Assembly: GCF_018881925.1 (NCBI RefSeq)
Contig: NZ_JACVPL010000010.1
Coordinates: 1-64,000, forward strand
From: Polynucleobacter sp. Latsch14-2
Lineage (GTDB): Bacteria; Pseudomonadota; Gammaproteobacteria; Burkholderiales; Burkholderiaceae
Reading direction: 5' to 3'
Length of the DNA: 64,000 nucleotides
Shown: positions 17,648 to 27,358 of the stretch, piece after piece
Position numbering within the stretch: the stretch's first letter is position 1
Layout: every line of letters starts with the position of its first letter
Program-made: the position numbers and the translations under genes
The notes under the pieces: model-generated
Databases searched by the model: none
What the model saw: the letters and a program-made list of their open reading frames with translations, nothing else
What the model was told of the DNA's origin: nothing

Positions 17648-18502
17648 TTGAGTACATTTCGCCGCCGTGGCCGCATCGATCGTAGTCGCTTAGCGCGTAC
17701 CTCGCGTACCGAAGATCAGTGGGCGCAGGATCTGGGCGATGACATTGATTTTGAGGTGGAGCAGTTGCACGAAAAGCCCCGCCCTCGTAGCAAAGGGATT
17801 TACCTACTTCCTAATGCCTTCACTACTGCGGCCTTATTTAGCGGCTTCTTTGCTATTGTTAACGCAATGAACGACCAGTTTCAAATCGCTGCAATTGCTA
17901 TATTTGCCTCTCTGGTGTTAGACGGTATGGATGGCCGTATTGCCCGCATGACCAATACTCAAAGTGCCTTTGGTGAGCAATATGATTCGCTTGCTGATAT
18001 GGTTTCTTTTGGAGTCGCACCCGCCTTAGTTGCTTATGAGTGGGCCTTAAAAGATCTAGGTAAGTGGGGCTGGCTGGCAGCCTTCACATATTGTGCAGGC
18101 GCCGCTTTACGTTTAGCGCGCTTCAACGTGAATACCGCTGTAGTGGATAAGAAATTTTTCCAGGGCTTGCCCAGTCCAGCCGCCGGCTCATTAATGGCTG
18201 GTTTTATTTGGCTGGCAGATGACAATAAGATTCCAGTTCGGGATACCGCAATCCCTTGGATTACCTTTTTTATTGCTGTCTACGCTGGTTTAACGATGGT
18301 ATCTAATGCCCGTTTTTATAGTGGCAAGGCCTTGGATGTGCGCTATCGCGTCCCCTTTGGCGTCATGGTATTGATGATTTTGACTTTTGTCTTAATCTCT
18401 TCAAACCCACCCTTGACCCTCTTTGGCTTGTTTGTTGTTTACTCAATCTCAGGCTATGTCATTTGGGCATGGGAGCACCTGAGTGGACGCAGTTTTAGCT
18501 AA
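17648..18502 (+). CDS. pssA: CDP-diacylglycerol-serine O-phosphatidyltransferase
   Basis: A 284-residue membrane enzyme that makes phosphatidylserine for Psd, encoded just upstream. The CDP-alcohol phosphotransferase motif is complete: DGRIAR, then the GxxxDxxxD part GEQYDSLAD (about residues 97-119). Seven or so hydrophobic spans run to the end. I chose TTG 17648, giving a start of MSTFRRRGRIDRSRL; the longer frame from 17570 would run back through the end of psd and is not supported. The basic N-terminus is about 50 residues before the first membrane span. Confidence 0.9.
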   Translation: MSTFRRRGRIDRSRLARTSRTEDQWAQDLGDDIDFEVEQLHEKPRPRSKGIYLLPNAFTTAALFSGFFAIVNAMNDQFQIAAIAIFASLVLDGMDGRIARMTNTQSAFGEQYDSLADMVSFGVAPALVAYEWALKDLGKWGWLAAFTYCAGAALRLARFNVNTAVVDKKFFQGLPSPAAGSLMAGFIWLADDNKIPVRDTAIPWITFFIAVYAGLTMVSNARFYSGKALDVRYRVPFGVMVLMILTFVLISSNPPLTLFGLFVVYSISGYVIWAWEHLSGRSFS

Positions 18503-18530
18503 TTTCGAATATTTAGGTTATATTTAATCC

Positions 18531-18608
18531 ATGTTGATGAACTTCTCACTTTTAACTGGTCTACTTCTACTAGCACTAAGCCTAAAGCTTGGGGCGGGTA
18601 AGGCCTGA
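18531..18608 (+). CDS. leuL: Leucine-operon leader peptide
   Basis: A 25-residue open frame with ten leucine codons (five CTA, three CTT, one TTA, one TTG), most packed between 18549 and 18590 (for example GLLLLALSLKL). It is followed by a Rho-independent hairpin and then leuA. This is the arrangement of the classical leu leader: when charged tRNA-Leu is scarce the ribosome stalls on the Leu run and lets transcription continue. No other function is expected of such a peptide. The ribosome binding site is weak (AGG about ten bases upstream). Confidence 0.85.
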   Translation: MLMNFSLLTGLLLLALSLKLGAGKA

Positions 18609-18655
18609 GTTGATGAGATTAAAGTAATTCATTAACCACCACATACCAGCCCCAG
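18589..18655 (+). promoter_or_regulatory. Candidate antiterminator pairing of the leu attenuator
   Basis: TTGGGGC at 18589-18595, near the 3' end of the leader coding region, can pair with GCCCCAG at 18649-18655 (seven pairs, one G-T). This uses up the 5' arm of the terminator stem, so the two structures exclude each other. A ribosome stalled on the upstream Leu codons leaves 18589-18595 free and favours read-through; one reaching the stop at 18608 covers it and lets the terminator form. Confidence 0.65.
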
Positions 18656-18680
18656 CACATTGCTGGGGTTTTTGTTTTTT
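18650..18680 (+). terminator. leu attenuator (Rho-independent terminator)
   Basis: CCCCAGCA at 18650-18657 and TGCTGGGG at 18661-18668 form a perfect eight-pair stem with a three-base loop, followed by TTTTTGTTTTTT. It stands 42 bases after the leader peptide stop and 60 bases before the leuA start. It is the regulated terminator of the leu attenuation system. Confidence 0.9.
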
Positions 18681-18739
18681 AAGATTGTTGTAAATTTGTG
18701 CAGCAAAATATATAAGTAGTTTTGAATTGGAGAGTAGTG

Positions 18740-20287
18740 ATGAGCGACAAAATAATCATTTTTGACACCACCTTGCGCGATGGCGAGCAGTCCCCTGGCG
18801 CCTCGATGACTAAAGATGAAAAAGTTCGAATTGCCCGTCAACTAGAGAGACTCAAGGTTGATGTTATTGAGGCCGGCTTTGCAGCGAGCTCAGAAGGGGA
18901 CTTTGCCGCAATCTCCGCAGTTGCTGCAGCAATTAAAGATTCCATCGTCTGCTCGTTGGCGCGCGCCAACGATAAAGATATTTCGCGCGCAGCCGAATCA
19001 TTAAAGACTGCAAATGCTAAACGTATTCACGCATTCTTGGCTACTTCGCCATTGCACATGGCCGTGAAATTGCGAATGTCTCCAGAAGAGGTATTGGAGC
19101 AGGCCAAACGTTCAATTCGCTTTGCCAGAAACTTAGCAAGCGATATTGAGTTTTCAGCCGAAGATGGCTATCGCTCGGAAATGGATTTTTTGTGCAGGGT
19201 AGTTGAGGCTGTGATTGGCGAAGGTGCAACCACTATTAACATTCCCGACACCGTAGGCTATGCCATTCCAGAGTTATATGGCGACTTTATTAAGACTTTG
19301 CGTACCCGTGTACCCAATTCGGATAAGGCGGTGTGGTCCGTGCATTGCCATAACGACTTAGGCATGGCGGTTGCTAATTCATTAGCCGGCGTCAAGATTG
19401 GTGGGGCCCGTCAGATTGAGTGCACCATTAATGGCTTGGGCGAGCGTGCTGGCAATACTTCTTTGGAAGAAATTGTGATGTCTTTGCGTACTCGTAAAGA
19501 TTATTTCGATATGGTCTGCGGGATCGATGCCACGCAAATTGTTCCTGCGTCTAAATTGGTTTCCCAGATTACAGGTTTTGTGGTGCAGCCCAATAAAGCA
19601 GTTGTTGGCGCCAATGCTTTTGCCCATGCCTCTGGCATCCATCAAGATGGTATTTTGAAAGCCCGCGAGACCTATGAAATCATGCGCGCAGAAGATGTGG
19701 GTTGGGCTACCAATAAAATCGTATTAGGTAAATTATCTGGTAGAAATGCCTTTAAACAGCGCTTGCAAGAATTGGGAATTGCGATTGAAGCGGAAGCCGA
19801 CTTAAATGATGCATTTGTTCGCTTCAAGGCCTTGGCTGATCAGAAGAGTGATATTTACGACGAAGATATTATTGCCATCATGTCAGACTCAGCTGCCCCG
19901 GAACAGGGTGAGCACTATCGTTTTGTCTCGATGAGTCAGCATTCTGAAACTGGTGCGCGACCAAAGTCGCGCATTACTTTCTTAGTGGGCGGCAAGGAAG
20001 TATCTTCTGAGGCCGAGGGTAATGGGCCGGTTGATGCGAGCCTCAATGCGATTGAAGAAATAGTGAAGAGCGGTGCCGAGCAATTGCTTTATTCGGTAAA
20101 TGCGATTACCTCTGGCACTCAATCGCAAGGCGAGGTGACTGTACGCTTGGCGAAGGGTGGGCGCATCGTCAATGGGGTTGGTACCGACCCAGACATCATT
20201 GCAGCCTCTGCAAAAGCTTACTTGTCCGCGCTCAACAAGCTACATGATCCAAGCCAAGCTAAGTTGAATGCCCAAATGACACCTTAA
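18740..20287 (+). CDS. leuA: 2-isopropylmalate synthase
   Basis: A 515-residue enzyme condensing 2-ketoisovalerate and acetyl-CoA, the committing step of leucine synthesis. Catalytic domain at about 4-270: [16 protein letters not shown], metal-binding [16 protein letters not shown], and [14 protein letters not shown] linker region contains HASGIHQDG, and the C-terminal leucine-binding regulatory domain covers about 390-505. I chose ATG 18740, preceded by GGAGAG; TTG 18722 is in frame but inside the leader RNA. Regulation is predicted at two levels: attenuation upstream and leucine feedback through the C-terminal domain. leuB, C and D are not in the window. It converges on the SYLF gene with a 2-base gap. 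Confidence 0.96.
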   Translation: MSDKIIIFDTTLRDGEQSPGASMTKDEKVRIARQLERLKVDVIEAGFAASSEGDFAAISAVAAAIKDSIVCSLARANDKDISRAAESLKTANAKRIHAFLATSPLHMAVKLRMSPEEVLEQAKRSIRFARNLASDIEFSAEDGYRSEMDFLCRVVEAVIGEGATTINIPDTVGYAIPELYGDFIKTLRTRVPNSDKAVWSVHCHNDLGMAVANSLAGVKIGGARQIECTINGLGERAGNTSLEEIVMSLRTRKDYFDMVCGIDATQIVPASKLVSQITGFVVQPNKAVVGANAFAHASGIHQDGILKARETYEIMRAEDVGWATNKIVLGKLSGRNAFKQRLQELGIAIEAEADLNDAFVRFKALADQKSDIYDEDIIAIMSDSAAPEQGEHYRFVSMSQHSETGARPKSRITFLVGGKEVSSEAEGNGPVDASLNAIEEIVKSGAEQLLYSVNAITSGTQSQGEVTVRLAKGGRIVNGVGTDPDIIAASAKAYLSALNKLHDPSQAKLNAQMTP

Positions 20288-20289
20288 GG

Positions 20290-20883
20290 TTATTTATTGA
20301 GCTCAGAATCTTTGTAGTACTTGGTGCCTTTGCCGGTGATCTCGGCGGCAAGGCCTGAGTCGGTGAGTTGGTACATCAACACTCCATTGGCAACCATCAC
20401 GGCATCCTGATAGGCGTCGCCATTATTTTCGTACTTAGCCGATAGGGTGGTTTGTCCGCCAAAAGTCCAGCCTGAGTTCACAAAATCATTGAGAGCGGAT
20501 TGCGTTTGGAATACGAAGATATTTTGAAATGATTTAATGCCCAGTCCAAGCCCCGCTTGTACCTCAGCCATGTTCATGTAGATTGGCTTCTTGGAGTCTT
20601 TATTGATTACAACTCCGCTACCAGTACCACCCCCAGCGATGAGAATTTTCATGCCGAAATTACTGAAGGTTGCATACCCCACTGCCTTATCAATTGCTTC
20701 TTTGGCTTTGGGCTGCACTTTGTATAGCGCTGACAGTATTTCTTGATTCTTTTTGAGGATGTCTTCCCTTTGCTGTGCAACCGTCTTGTCTGGTCCAAAG
20801 ATTGAAGAAAATTGCGCAAAGGAGCATATTGGGAGGAGGGCAAGTAGACCACAGGTCAGTGCGCGAATAATATGAACTCTCAT
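20290..20883 (-). CDS. SYLF-domain (YSC84-like) lipid-binding protein
   Basis: A 197-residue exported protein with signal peptide (about 1-23, ending CSFAQ). The rest matches the bacterial SYLF/YSC84 pattern: AIDKAVGYATFSNFGMKILIAGGGTGSGVVIN, then EVQAGLGLGIKSFQNIFVF and WTFGGQTTLSAK. The domain binds phosphoinositides in eukaryotes; the bacterial role is not established, probably at the envelope. It is a single gene, divergent from the patatin lipoprotein across 84 bases. Confidence 0.85.
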   Translation of the reverse strand: MRVHIIRALTCGLLALLPICSFAQFSSIFGPDKTVAQQREDILKKNQEILSALYKVQPKAKEAIDKAVGYATFSNFGMKILIAGGGTGSGVVINKDSKKPIYMNMAEVQAGLGLGIKSFQNIFVFQTQSALNDFVNSGWTFGGQTTLSAKYENNGDAYQDAVMVANGVLMYQLTDSGLAAEITGKGTKYYKDSELNK

Positions 20884-20967
20884 TTCGATTCCTTTGCTTT
20901 ACAACAGTAATTAAACAATTTCAGACTTTATACTCTATTTAATTTCTATCATTACCTTCTGAGCCTC

Positions 20968-22173
20968 ATGAGTACATTCCTTCGAATCCTGATTTTTGCC
21001 CCGTTTTTATTATTGGCTGGATGCAGCAGCTTAGAGCGTAAGGCTGCAGTGCCTTCACAGGAAATGGGTCAAGCACAGATTGCTGGCTTATCTGGTGTGA
21101 GATATATGGTTGCCAGCCAGTCCAGCATTGACCAAATGGCAAAGGATATTCAGCTTATGCAGCTGAGTAGAAACAATGCCCAGATTACTACTCCTGCTAA
21201 TTATTTATCTTTGTCAGGCGGTGGTGATGATGGCGCTTACGGCGCTGGATTGTTAATTGGCTGGTCAGAGCGAGGTGATCGGCCTAACTTCAACTTGGTT
21301 ACCGGTATTAGTACTGGCGCTCTTATTGCGCCTTTTGCATTTATGGGTAAAGAATATGATCCAGTACTCCGTCATGTTTATACCCAAATTGGACCTAAAG
21401 ATATTTTTATTGAGCGCGGATTTATTTCTGGAATCTTGGGTGACGGTCTTTCTGACACCACACCTCTCTATAGGCTGATTTCTCAATTTGTGGATGAGCC
21501 ATTTCTCAAAAAGCTTGCCTATGAGTACAGTGTGAATGGACGCTGGCTCTTAATTGGCACTACCAATTTAGATGCCGGTGTACCGGTAGTCTGGAATATG
21601 GGCAAGATTGCCAGCATTGGTTCGCCTGAGTCCTTGGAGTTATTTAGAAAAATCATGCTAGCTTCAGCATCCATCCCAGGCGCTTTTTCACCTGTGATGT
21701 TTGATTTTGAGGTGGCTGGAAAGAACTTCCAAGAGATGCATGTGGACGGCGGGGCTATGACTCAGGTATTCCTATACCCGAGCGCACTTTCACAAAGCGC
21801 AAAGGATCTCAAGATCCAGCTTCAAAAAGAGCGCAATGCCTACATTGTTCGGAATGCGCGTTTAGACCCTGAGTGGCGCGAAACGGAGCGGGGCACTCTT
21901 AGCATTGTTCAGCGTGCAATCTCTAGCTTGATTCAGACTCAGGGGATGGGTGATCTGTACCGGATTTACCACACAGCGCAACTAGATGGCGTCAGTTTCA
22001 ACCTGGCCTATATTGGCTCCGACTTCAAATTCCCCCATAAGACGGAGTTCGATACGGACTACATGAAGGCTTTGTTTGATTACGGCCATCAGCAGGGTCT
22101 TGGTGGGAAGGAATGGCAAAGCTATCCACCGGGGTATAAGCGGAGTTTTGATGAGCTTCAGCCTAAAAAATAG
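20968..22173 (+). CDS. Patatin-like phospholipase lipoprotein
   Basis: A 401-residue lipoprotein with lipobox LLAGC (Cys near residue 19). The patatin fold is complete. The oxyanion loop is SGGGDDGAYGAGLL near residue 85, the nucleophile elbow GISTG, and the catalytic Asp is in VDGGAM near residue 265, so a Ser-Asp dyad is present. It should act as a lipid acyl hydrolase at the periplasmic face of a membrane. The C-terminal 100 residues lack recognisable motifs. Gene stands alone between SYLF and rpsO. Confidence 0.9.
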   Translation: MSTFLRILIFAPFLLLAGCSSLERKAAVPSQEMGQAQIAGLSGVRYMVASQSSIDQMAKDIQLMQLSRNNAQITTPANYLSLSGGGDDGAYGAGLLIGWSERGDRPNFNLVTGISTGALIAPFAFMGKEYDPVLRHVYTQIGPKDIFIERGFISGILGDGLSDTTPLYRLISQFVDEPFLKKLAYEYSVNGRWLLIGTTNLDAGVPVVWNMGKIASIGSPESLELFRKIMLASASIPGAFSPVMFDFEVAGKNFQEMHVDGGAMTQVFLYPSALSQSAKDLKIQLQKERNAYIVRNARLDPEWRETERGTLSIVQRAISSLIQTQGMGDLYRIYHTAQLDGVSFNLAYIGSDFKFPHKTEFDTDYMKALFDYGHQQGLGGKEWQSYPPGYKRSFDELQPKK

Positions 22174-22289
22174 GCATTTCCCCTGGTTTTTAAATAATAT
22201 CCATGTAAATCAATGACTTATATTGATATCGTGCTTTATGATCCCCTTTTTTGACCTCAGGGCTGGAAAAGCGCGGAATTAGGGGAATC

Positions 22290-22298
22290 TGATACAAT
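22290..22298 (+). promoter_or_regulatory. Extended -10 promoter candidate for rpsO
   Basis: TGATACAAT fits the extended -10 form TGnTATAAT with one change. It lies 103 bases before the rpsO ATG, leaving a leader long enough for ribosomal-protein autocontrol. No good -35 hexamer is seen at the right distance, as is common for extended -10 promoters. Confidence 0.4.
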
Positions 22299-22400
22299 TC
22301 GATGGCTTTGATTTTTAAAGCTTTTTTGTTTTATTTTGTTAATAACGCACGACACGAATTGGGTGGAAGCTCATGTGTTCGCAAGTAAGGAGTATTAAAA

Positions 22401-22670
22401 ATGGCAGTTGCTGATATCAAAACGGCGGAAATCGTCAAAGAAAATGCGCGCAGCGCAAACGATACGGGTAGCCCTGAAGTTCAAGTTTCATTGCTAACAG
22501 CCCGCATCAATGAATTAACCCCCCATTTCAAGGCTAACGCCAAAGACCATCATAGCCGTCGTGGCTTGTTGAAGATGGTTTCACGTCGCCGCCGTCTCTT
22601 GGATTATCTCAAGGGCAAAGATTTGGACCGTTATCGCGCATTGATTGAGAAATTAGGTCTCCGTAAGTAA
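22401..22670 (+). CDS. rpsO: 30S ribosomal protein S15
   Basis: An 89-residue protein of standard length that binds 16S rRNA early in small-subunit assembly. Conserved stretches [20 protein letters not shown] and [21 protein letters not shown] are intact. AAGGAG lies 8 bases before the ATG. The rpsO-pnp order is the same as in E. coli, where S15 represses its own translation through its leader. No such structure could be defined with certainty here. Confidence 0.97.
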   Translation: MAVADIKTAEIVKENARSANDTGSPEVQVSLLTARINELTPHFKANAKDHHSRRGLLKMVSRRRRLLDYLKGKDLDRYRALIEKLGLRK

Positions 22671-22686
22671 TTCTTATTGGTATGCA

Positions 22687-22748
22687 ATGCCATCTTTCTT
22701 AGGGTTGTTTCTGAACAGAATCAGTCTTAAGCAGATGGCATGTTTTTT
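22687..22748 (+). terminator. rpsO-pnp intergenic hairpin with T-tract
   Basis: ATGCCATCT at 22687-22695 pairs with AGATGGCAT at 22733-22741 (nine pairs), followed by GTTTTTTG. The 37-base loop is long for an efficient terminator. The element may be a partial terminator or a processing hairpin between rpsO and pnp, as at the E. coli locus. Confidence 0.5.
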
Positions 22749-22783
22749 GGGCGCTTCAAGATTATTTGTGTAGGGGATTGTGT

Positions 22784-22829
22784 CATTCCAATGAGTTTCT
22801 GAAGATCAATTCAGAGCCTCCCTGGAATG
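22784..22829 (+). promoter_or_regulatory. Hairpin in the pnp leader
   Basis: CATTCCA at 22784-22790 pairs with TGGAATG at 22823-22829, and inside it TCTGAA at 22798-22803 pairs with TTCAGA at 22810-22815. The structure lies 110 bases before the pnp start. In enterobacteria a leader stem cut by RNase III mediates PNPase autocontrol; a similar role here is inference. Confidence 0.45.
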
Positions 22830-22938
22830 GCATCCCTTGTGATCTTAAATCGCTCCAGTGTTGTCGTGACACTGCTTTATCCCGCGACAAGCGCAACACC
22901 CATGTGGGTTTTGTGTGAACAATTTGGAGAAGATCAAA

Positions 22939-25107
22939 ATGACAATGTTTAAAAAAGCAGTAAAGAGTTTTCAATGGGGTAATCACACAGTAACTATGGA
23001 AACAGGCGAGATCGCTCGTCAATCCGGCGGTGCTGTTATCGTGAATGTCGATGACACAGTGGTGATGGGTACAGTAGTTGCCTCTAAGTCCGCTAAGCCT
23101 GGCCAGTCGTTTTTCCCATTAACTGTTGATTACTTAGAAAAAACTTACGCCGCAGGTAAGATTCCTGGCGGCTTCTTCCGCCGCGAAGGTCGTCCATCAG
23201 AAGGCGAGACATTGATCTCCCGTTTGATCGACCGCCCACTGCGCCCATTGTTCCCAGAAGGGTTTTTGAACGAAGTTCAGGTGGTAGTGCATGTGCTATC
23301 CATTAACCCTGACGTTCCTGCCGATATTCCTGCTTTGATCGCAGCATCAGCAGCCTTGGCTATTTCAGGCATTCCATTTGCTGGTCCGGTTGGTGCTGCG
23401 CGCGTTGGCTATGCCAATGGCCAATATCTTTTGAACCCAACCCGTACAGAGCAGGTTACTAGTGAACTCGATTTGATCGTAGCCGGTACACAGGCTGCTG
23501 TGTTGATGGTTGAGTCAGAAGCCAATCAATTATCTGAAGAAGTTATGTTGGGCGCGGTTGTGTATGGCCATGACCAAATGCAAACTGCCATCAATGCGAT
23601 TAACGAATTGGTTTCCGAGGCTGGCAAGCCAGAGTGGGATTGGACTGCCGCCCCTAAGGACGAGCCTTTCATTGCTAAGGTCACAGCAATTGCTGAAGGT
23701 CCATTGCGCGAGGCTTATCAGATTCGTCAAAAAGGCGCGCGTTCAGACAAGCTCAAAGAAATTACAAAAACAGTAGTTGCTAAGTTGCAAGAAGAGGGTG
23801 AAGTTGATCCGGTTGCTGTAAACGATATTTTGTTTGAAATCGAAGCGAAGATTGTGCGTAGCCAGATTTTGAACGGCGAGCCACGCATTGACGGTCGTGA
23901 TACACGCACTGTGCGCCCAATTGAAATTCGTAATGGCGTATTGCCACGTACCCATGGTTCTGCATTGTTTACACGTGGTGAAACACAGGCTCTCGTTGTA
24001 GCTACTCTAGGTACTGCACGTGATGAGCAGATTATTGATGCCCTTGAAGGCGAGTATCGTGATCGTTTCATGTTCCACTACAACATGCCTCCGTTTGCTA
24101 CTGGCGAAACTGGCCGTGTAGGCAGCCCAAAGCGTCGTGAAATTGGTCACGGTCGTCTAGCTAAGCGTGCATTGATTCCTGTATTGCCAAGCGCAGAAGA
24201 TTTTGCGTACAGCATTCGCGTAGTTTCAGAAATCACCGAGTCCAATGGTTCTTCATCTATGGCTTCCGTTTGCGGTGGCTGTTTGGCAATGATGGATGCT
24301 GGCGTTCCAGTGAAGGCACACGTTGCTGGAGTTGCAATGGGCTTGATTTTGGATGGCAATCGTTTTGCTGTGTTGACCGACATTTTGGGTGATGAAGATC
24401 ACTTAGGCGACATGGACTTTAAGGTGGCTGGTACTGCTAACGGCATTACTGCGCTCCAGATGGACATTAAGGTTCAGGGTATTACCAAAGAAATTATGCA
24501 AGTTGCTTTGGCGCAAGCTAAAGAAGGTCGTTTGCATATTTTGAGCAAGATGCAAGAAGCGATGGGTTCAGTGCGCACTGAATTGTCTGCTCATGCTCCG
24601 CGTATGGTTTCTTTCAAAATCCATCCAGACAAGATTCGTGAAGTGATCGGCAAAGGCGGGGCTACTATTCAAGCCTTGACCAAGGAAACTGGTTGCAGTA
24701 TTGATATTAAAGATGATGGTACTGTCACCATCGCCTCTACCAGCGCTGAAGGTATGGCTGAAGCAAAAGCCCGTATCGAAGGTATCACTGCTGAAGCTGA
24801 AGTAGGTAAGATCTACGAAGGTCCAGTTGTGAAGTTGCTCGAATTCGGCGCACTCGTCAATATTCTTCCTGGCAAAGATGGTCTCTTACACATCTCAGAA
24901 ATTTCAAATGAGCGTGTAAAAGAAGTGAAAGATTATTTGCAAGAAGGCCAAGTAGTTCGCGTGAAGTTATTGGCTGCTGATGAGCGCGGTCGTTTGCGTT
25001 TGTCACTCAAAGCTGCAATGGCGGACGAAGGTGGCACGATTGCTCCTTTAGCTGGTGCCGCTGAAACCGTTGCTGAAGTAGTTCCAGCAACTGATGAAAC
25101 AGCTTAA
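22939..25107 (+). CDS. pnp: Polyribonucleotide nucleotidyltransferase
   Basis: A 722-residue 3'-5' phosphorolytic exoribonuclease, core of the RNA degradosome. Domain order is typical: first RNase PH domain (about 5-220), all-helical linker, second RNase PH domain (about 310-545, with [20 protein letters not shown]), a KH domain (about 550-610, [13 protein letters not shown]) and an S1 domain (about 618-690, [31 protein letters not shown]). An Ala/Glu-rich tail follows. I chose ATG 22939, with GGAGAAG just upstream; GTG 22915 is in frame but would lie ahead of that site. Confidence 0.97.
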   Translation: MTMFKKAVKSFQWGNHTVTMETGEIARQSGGAVIVNVDDTVVMGTVVASKSAKPGQSFFPLTVDYLEKTYAAGKIPGGFFRREGRPSEGETLISRLIDRPLRPLFPEGFLNEVQVVVHVLSINPDVPADIPALIAASAALAISGIPFAGPVGAARVGYANGQYLLNPTRTEQVTSELDLIVAGTQAAVLMVESEANQLSEEVMLGAVVYGHDQMQTAINAINELVSEAGKPEWDWTAAPKDEPFIAKVTAIAEGPLREAYQIRQKGARSDKLKEITKTVVAKLQEEGEVDPVAVNDILFEIEAKIVRSQILNGEPRIDGRDTRTVRPIEIRNGVLPRTHGSALFTRGETQALVVATLGTARDEQIIDALEGEYRDRFMFHYNMPPFATGETGRVGSPKRREIGHGRLAKRALIPVLPSAEDFAYSIRVVSEITESNGSSSMASVCGGCLAMMDAGVPVKAHVAGVAMGLILDGNRFAVLTDILGDEDHLGDMDFKVAGTANGITALQMDIKVQGITKEIMQVALAQAKEGRLHILSKMQEAMGSVRTELSAHAPRMVSFKIHPDKIREVIGKGGATIQALTKETGCSIDIKDDGTVTIASTSAEGMAEAKARIEGITAEAEVGKIYEGPVVKLLEFGALVNILPGKDGLLHISEISNERVKEVKDYLQEGQVVRVKLLAADERGRLRLSLKAAMADEGGTIAPLAGAAETVAEVVPATDETA

Positions 25108-25126
25108 GTTTTAAGCGAGGCTTTCA

Positions 25127-26125
25127 ATGCGTGTAATTGAGATCAAAGAATACGGCGCACCAGAGGTATTGGTGTCGGCCAATCGCCCGGATCCAGCGGT
25201 TCCTGTTGCTGGCACTGGCGAGGTATTGATTCGAGTATTGGCTGCTGGTATTAATCGCCCTGACGTTTTGCAACGCAAAGGCTTTTACCCAGTTCCTCCT
25301 GGCGCCTCCGATATTCCCGGGCTTGAAGTGGCTGGTGAAATCATTGGCGGTGATTTATCGCATGCTGACAATGCATTTGGCCTCAAGGTGGGTGATAAGG
25401 TTTGCGCTCTAGTGCAGGGTGGCGGGTACGCTGAATTATGTGTTGCCCCAATTGCACAGTGCCTACCTTCTCCAAAGGGCTTTACCGATCAAGAAGCTGC
25501 TGCATTGCCTGAAACTTTCTTCACGGTGTGGAGTAATGTTTTCATGCGTGGCGAAATGTCTGAGGGTGAGACTTTATTGGTGCAGGGTGGCTCCAGTGGT
25601 ATCGGGGTCGCCGCCATTCTGATTGCTAAAGCTATGGGTCATCAAGTGTTTGTTACTGCTGGAACAGATGAGAAATGCGCTGCTTGCCTGAAGCTTGGTG
25701 CGGACTTGGCGATTAACTATAAAACTCAAGATTTTGTTGAGGAAGTTAAGAAGGCAACAGGCGGCAAAGGTGTTAACGTCATTCTCGATATGGTTACCGG
25801 TGAATATGTTCAGCGCGAGATTGATTGTTTGGCTGATGATGGACGCATCGTAATTATTGCGAATCAAGGCGGCTCTAAAGCAGAGGTAAGCACCAATCAA
25901 ATTTTGCGTCGTCGTTTAACGATTACAGGTTCAACTTTGCGCCCACGCCCTGTTTCATTCAAGAGGCAGGTTGCCCAGCAATTGCATTCTCATATTTGGC
26001 CATTTCTAGATGCAGGGAAGTTGAAGCCAGCCATTTACAAAACATTTCCAATGGATCAGGCTGCAGCTGCTCATGCTTTGATGGAGTCATCAGAGCATGT
26101 GGGCAAGATTGTTTTGACCGTTTAA
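25127..26125 (+). CDS. NAD(P)H-quinone oxidoreductase, zinc-free MDR family
   Basis: A 332-residue medium-chain dehydrogenase/reductase of the quinone oxidoreductase type, close to the PIG3 branch. The N-terminal GroES-like domain contains AAGINRPDVLQRKGFYPVPPGASDIPGLEVAGEI. The Rossmann domain has VQGGSSGIGVAAILIAKAMG near residue 150. The zinc-ligand pattern of alcohol dehydrogenases is absent. It likely reduces quinones or enones with NADPH. It lies 19 bases after pnp and 18 before tpiA, so it may share their transcript. Confidence 0.9.
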   Translation: MRVIEIKEYGAPEVLVSANRPDPAVPVAGTGEVLIRVLAAGINRPDVLQRKGFYPVPPGASDIPGLEVAGEIIGGDLSHADNAFGLKVGDKVCALVQGGGYAELCVAPIAQCLPSPKGFTDQEAAALPETFFTVWSNVFMRGEMSEGETLLVQGGSSGIGVAAILIAKAMGHQVFVTAGTDEKCAACLKLGADLAINYKTQDFVEEVKKATGGKGVNVILDMVTGEYVQREIDCLADDGRIVIIANQGGSKAEVSTNQILRRRLTITGSTLRPRPVSFKRQVAQQLHSHIWPFLDAGKLKPAIYKTFPMDQAAAAHALMESSEHVGKIVLTV

Positions 26126-26143
26126 GAGATACAGCACATAGTC

Positions 26144-26902
26144 ATGCGTCCACTTATCGTCATTGGCAACTGGAAAATGAACGGCAGTCTGGCTGGTAAT
26201 GAAGTTTGGATTAAAGCAGTCTGCAAAGGCATGGAGCAAGGTATGCCAGCGGGGCGTAAATTTTCTGTTTGCGCCCCCGCCCCATACTTGGCTCAATGCG
26301 GCGCCTTGATTGATCAATGCTCTTTGGCATTCCTCACTTTAGGTGCTCAAGATGTTTCGGCACATAGCTCTGGTGCATATACAGGTGAGATTTCTGCGGT
26401 CATGCTCAAAGAGTTGCGCTGCACTTATGTCATCGTGGGTCACTCTGAGCGGCGTCAAATGCATCACGAAACTGATGGCTTAGTAGCTGAAAAAGCTTTT
26501 CAAGTGCTTGATCTAGGTATGACACCTGTGATTTGTGTTGGTGAGTCTGCTGACGAGCGAAATTCTGGTAGGGCGGTTGAAGTGGTGCGTGGACAAATTG
26601 CCAAGCAAGTTGCTGTTTTGCAAGACCGCTTGGCAGACTGCCTGATCGCTTATGAGCCAGTATGGGCTATTGGTACGGGTAAGGTGGCTAGCGCTCAGCT
26701 TGCGCAGGATATGCATCGAGCTATTCGATTGCAGTTGGCTGAATTTGATGAAGACGTAGCTTCCCATGTGGGAATTTTGTATGGCGGCAGTGTCAAACCA
26801 GATAATGCCGTTGAATTGTTTGCAATGCCTGATATTGATGGTGGGCTCATTGGGGGTGCTTCATTAAACCCTCAGGATTTCTTGGCCATTTGTCAGGCAT
26901 AG
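26144..26902 (+). CDS. tpiA: Triosephosphate isomerase
   Basis: A 252-residue glycolytic enzyme interconverting dihydroxyacetone phosphate and glyceraldehyde 3-phosphate. All key parts are present: GNWKMNG with the catalytic Lys near residue 12, VGHSERR with the catalytic His near 97, AYEPVWAIGTGK with the catalytic Glu near 169, and the phosphate loops GGSVKPDN and GGLIGGASL. Standard length. tpiA-secG-tRNA-Leu-nuo is a widespread gene order in Burkholderiales. Confidence 0.97.
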   Translation: MRPLIVIGNWKMNGSLAGNEVWIKAVCKGMEQGMPAGRKFSVCAPAPYLAQCGALIDQCSLAFLTLGAQDVSAHSSGAYTGEISAVMLKELRCTYVIVGHSERRQMHHETDGLVAEKAFQVLDLGMTPVICVGESADERNSGRAVEVVRGQIAKQVAVLQDRLADCLIAYEPVWAIGTGKVASAQLAQDMHRAIRLQLAEFDEDVASHVGILYGGSVKPDNAVELFAMPDIDGGLIGGASLNPQDFLAICQA

Positions 26903-26925
26903 ATATTTTTATTTGGAGATAAGTC

Positions 26926-27273
26926 ATGGAATGGTTTAAGACTTTATTGATCGTATTGCAGGTTATTTCTGCTTTAGCGGTCATCCTGTTGGTATTGCTC
27001 CAGCAGGGTAAGGGTGCTGATATGGGTGCTGCTTTTGGTTCAGGTTCTTCGGGTAGCCTCTTTGGCGCCAGTGGGTCTGCTAATTTCCTGTCCCACTCAA
27101 CAGCTGTCTTTGCAGCTATCTTCTTTATTTGCACTCTAGGTATTACATGGCTTGGCAATAAGAAGGAAGTCAATCCTGGTGTTTTGTCTGGAACAGTTGC
27201 GCCGGCAGCTGCCCCAGTGGTTGCACCAGTTGCTCCAGCCCAAGATCCAACAAAACCTGCCGTGCCTAAGTAA
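26926..27273 (+). CDS. secG: Preprotein translocase subunit SecG
   Basis: A 115-residue inner-membrane protein of the SecYEG channel. Two membrane spans (about 4-25 and 55-75) flank the conserved cytoplasmic GKGADMGAAFGSGSSGSLFG loop. The C-terminal 35 residues are Ala/Pro/Val-rich low complexity, as in many beta- and gammaproteobacterial SecG proteins. GGAGAT precedes the ATG. Confidence 0.95.
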   Translation: MEWFKTLLIVLQVISALAVILLVLLQQGKGADMGAAFGSGSSGSLFGASGSANFLSHSTAVFAAIFFICTLGITWLGNKKEVNPGVLSGTVAPAAAPVVAPVAPAQDPTKPAVPK

Positions 27274-27358
27274 AAAAGTGGGTTTTTAGATATTTTTTAC
27301 CCCAATTTTTAAGGGGTTTTAGTGGTGCAATGCAGTAGAATTGTTATGTTTTAAAAAT

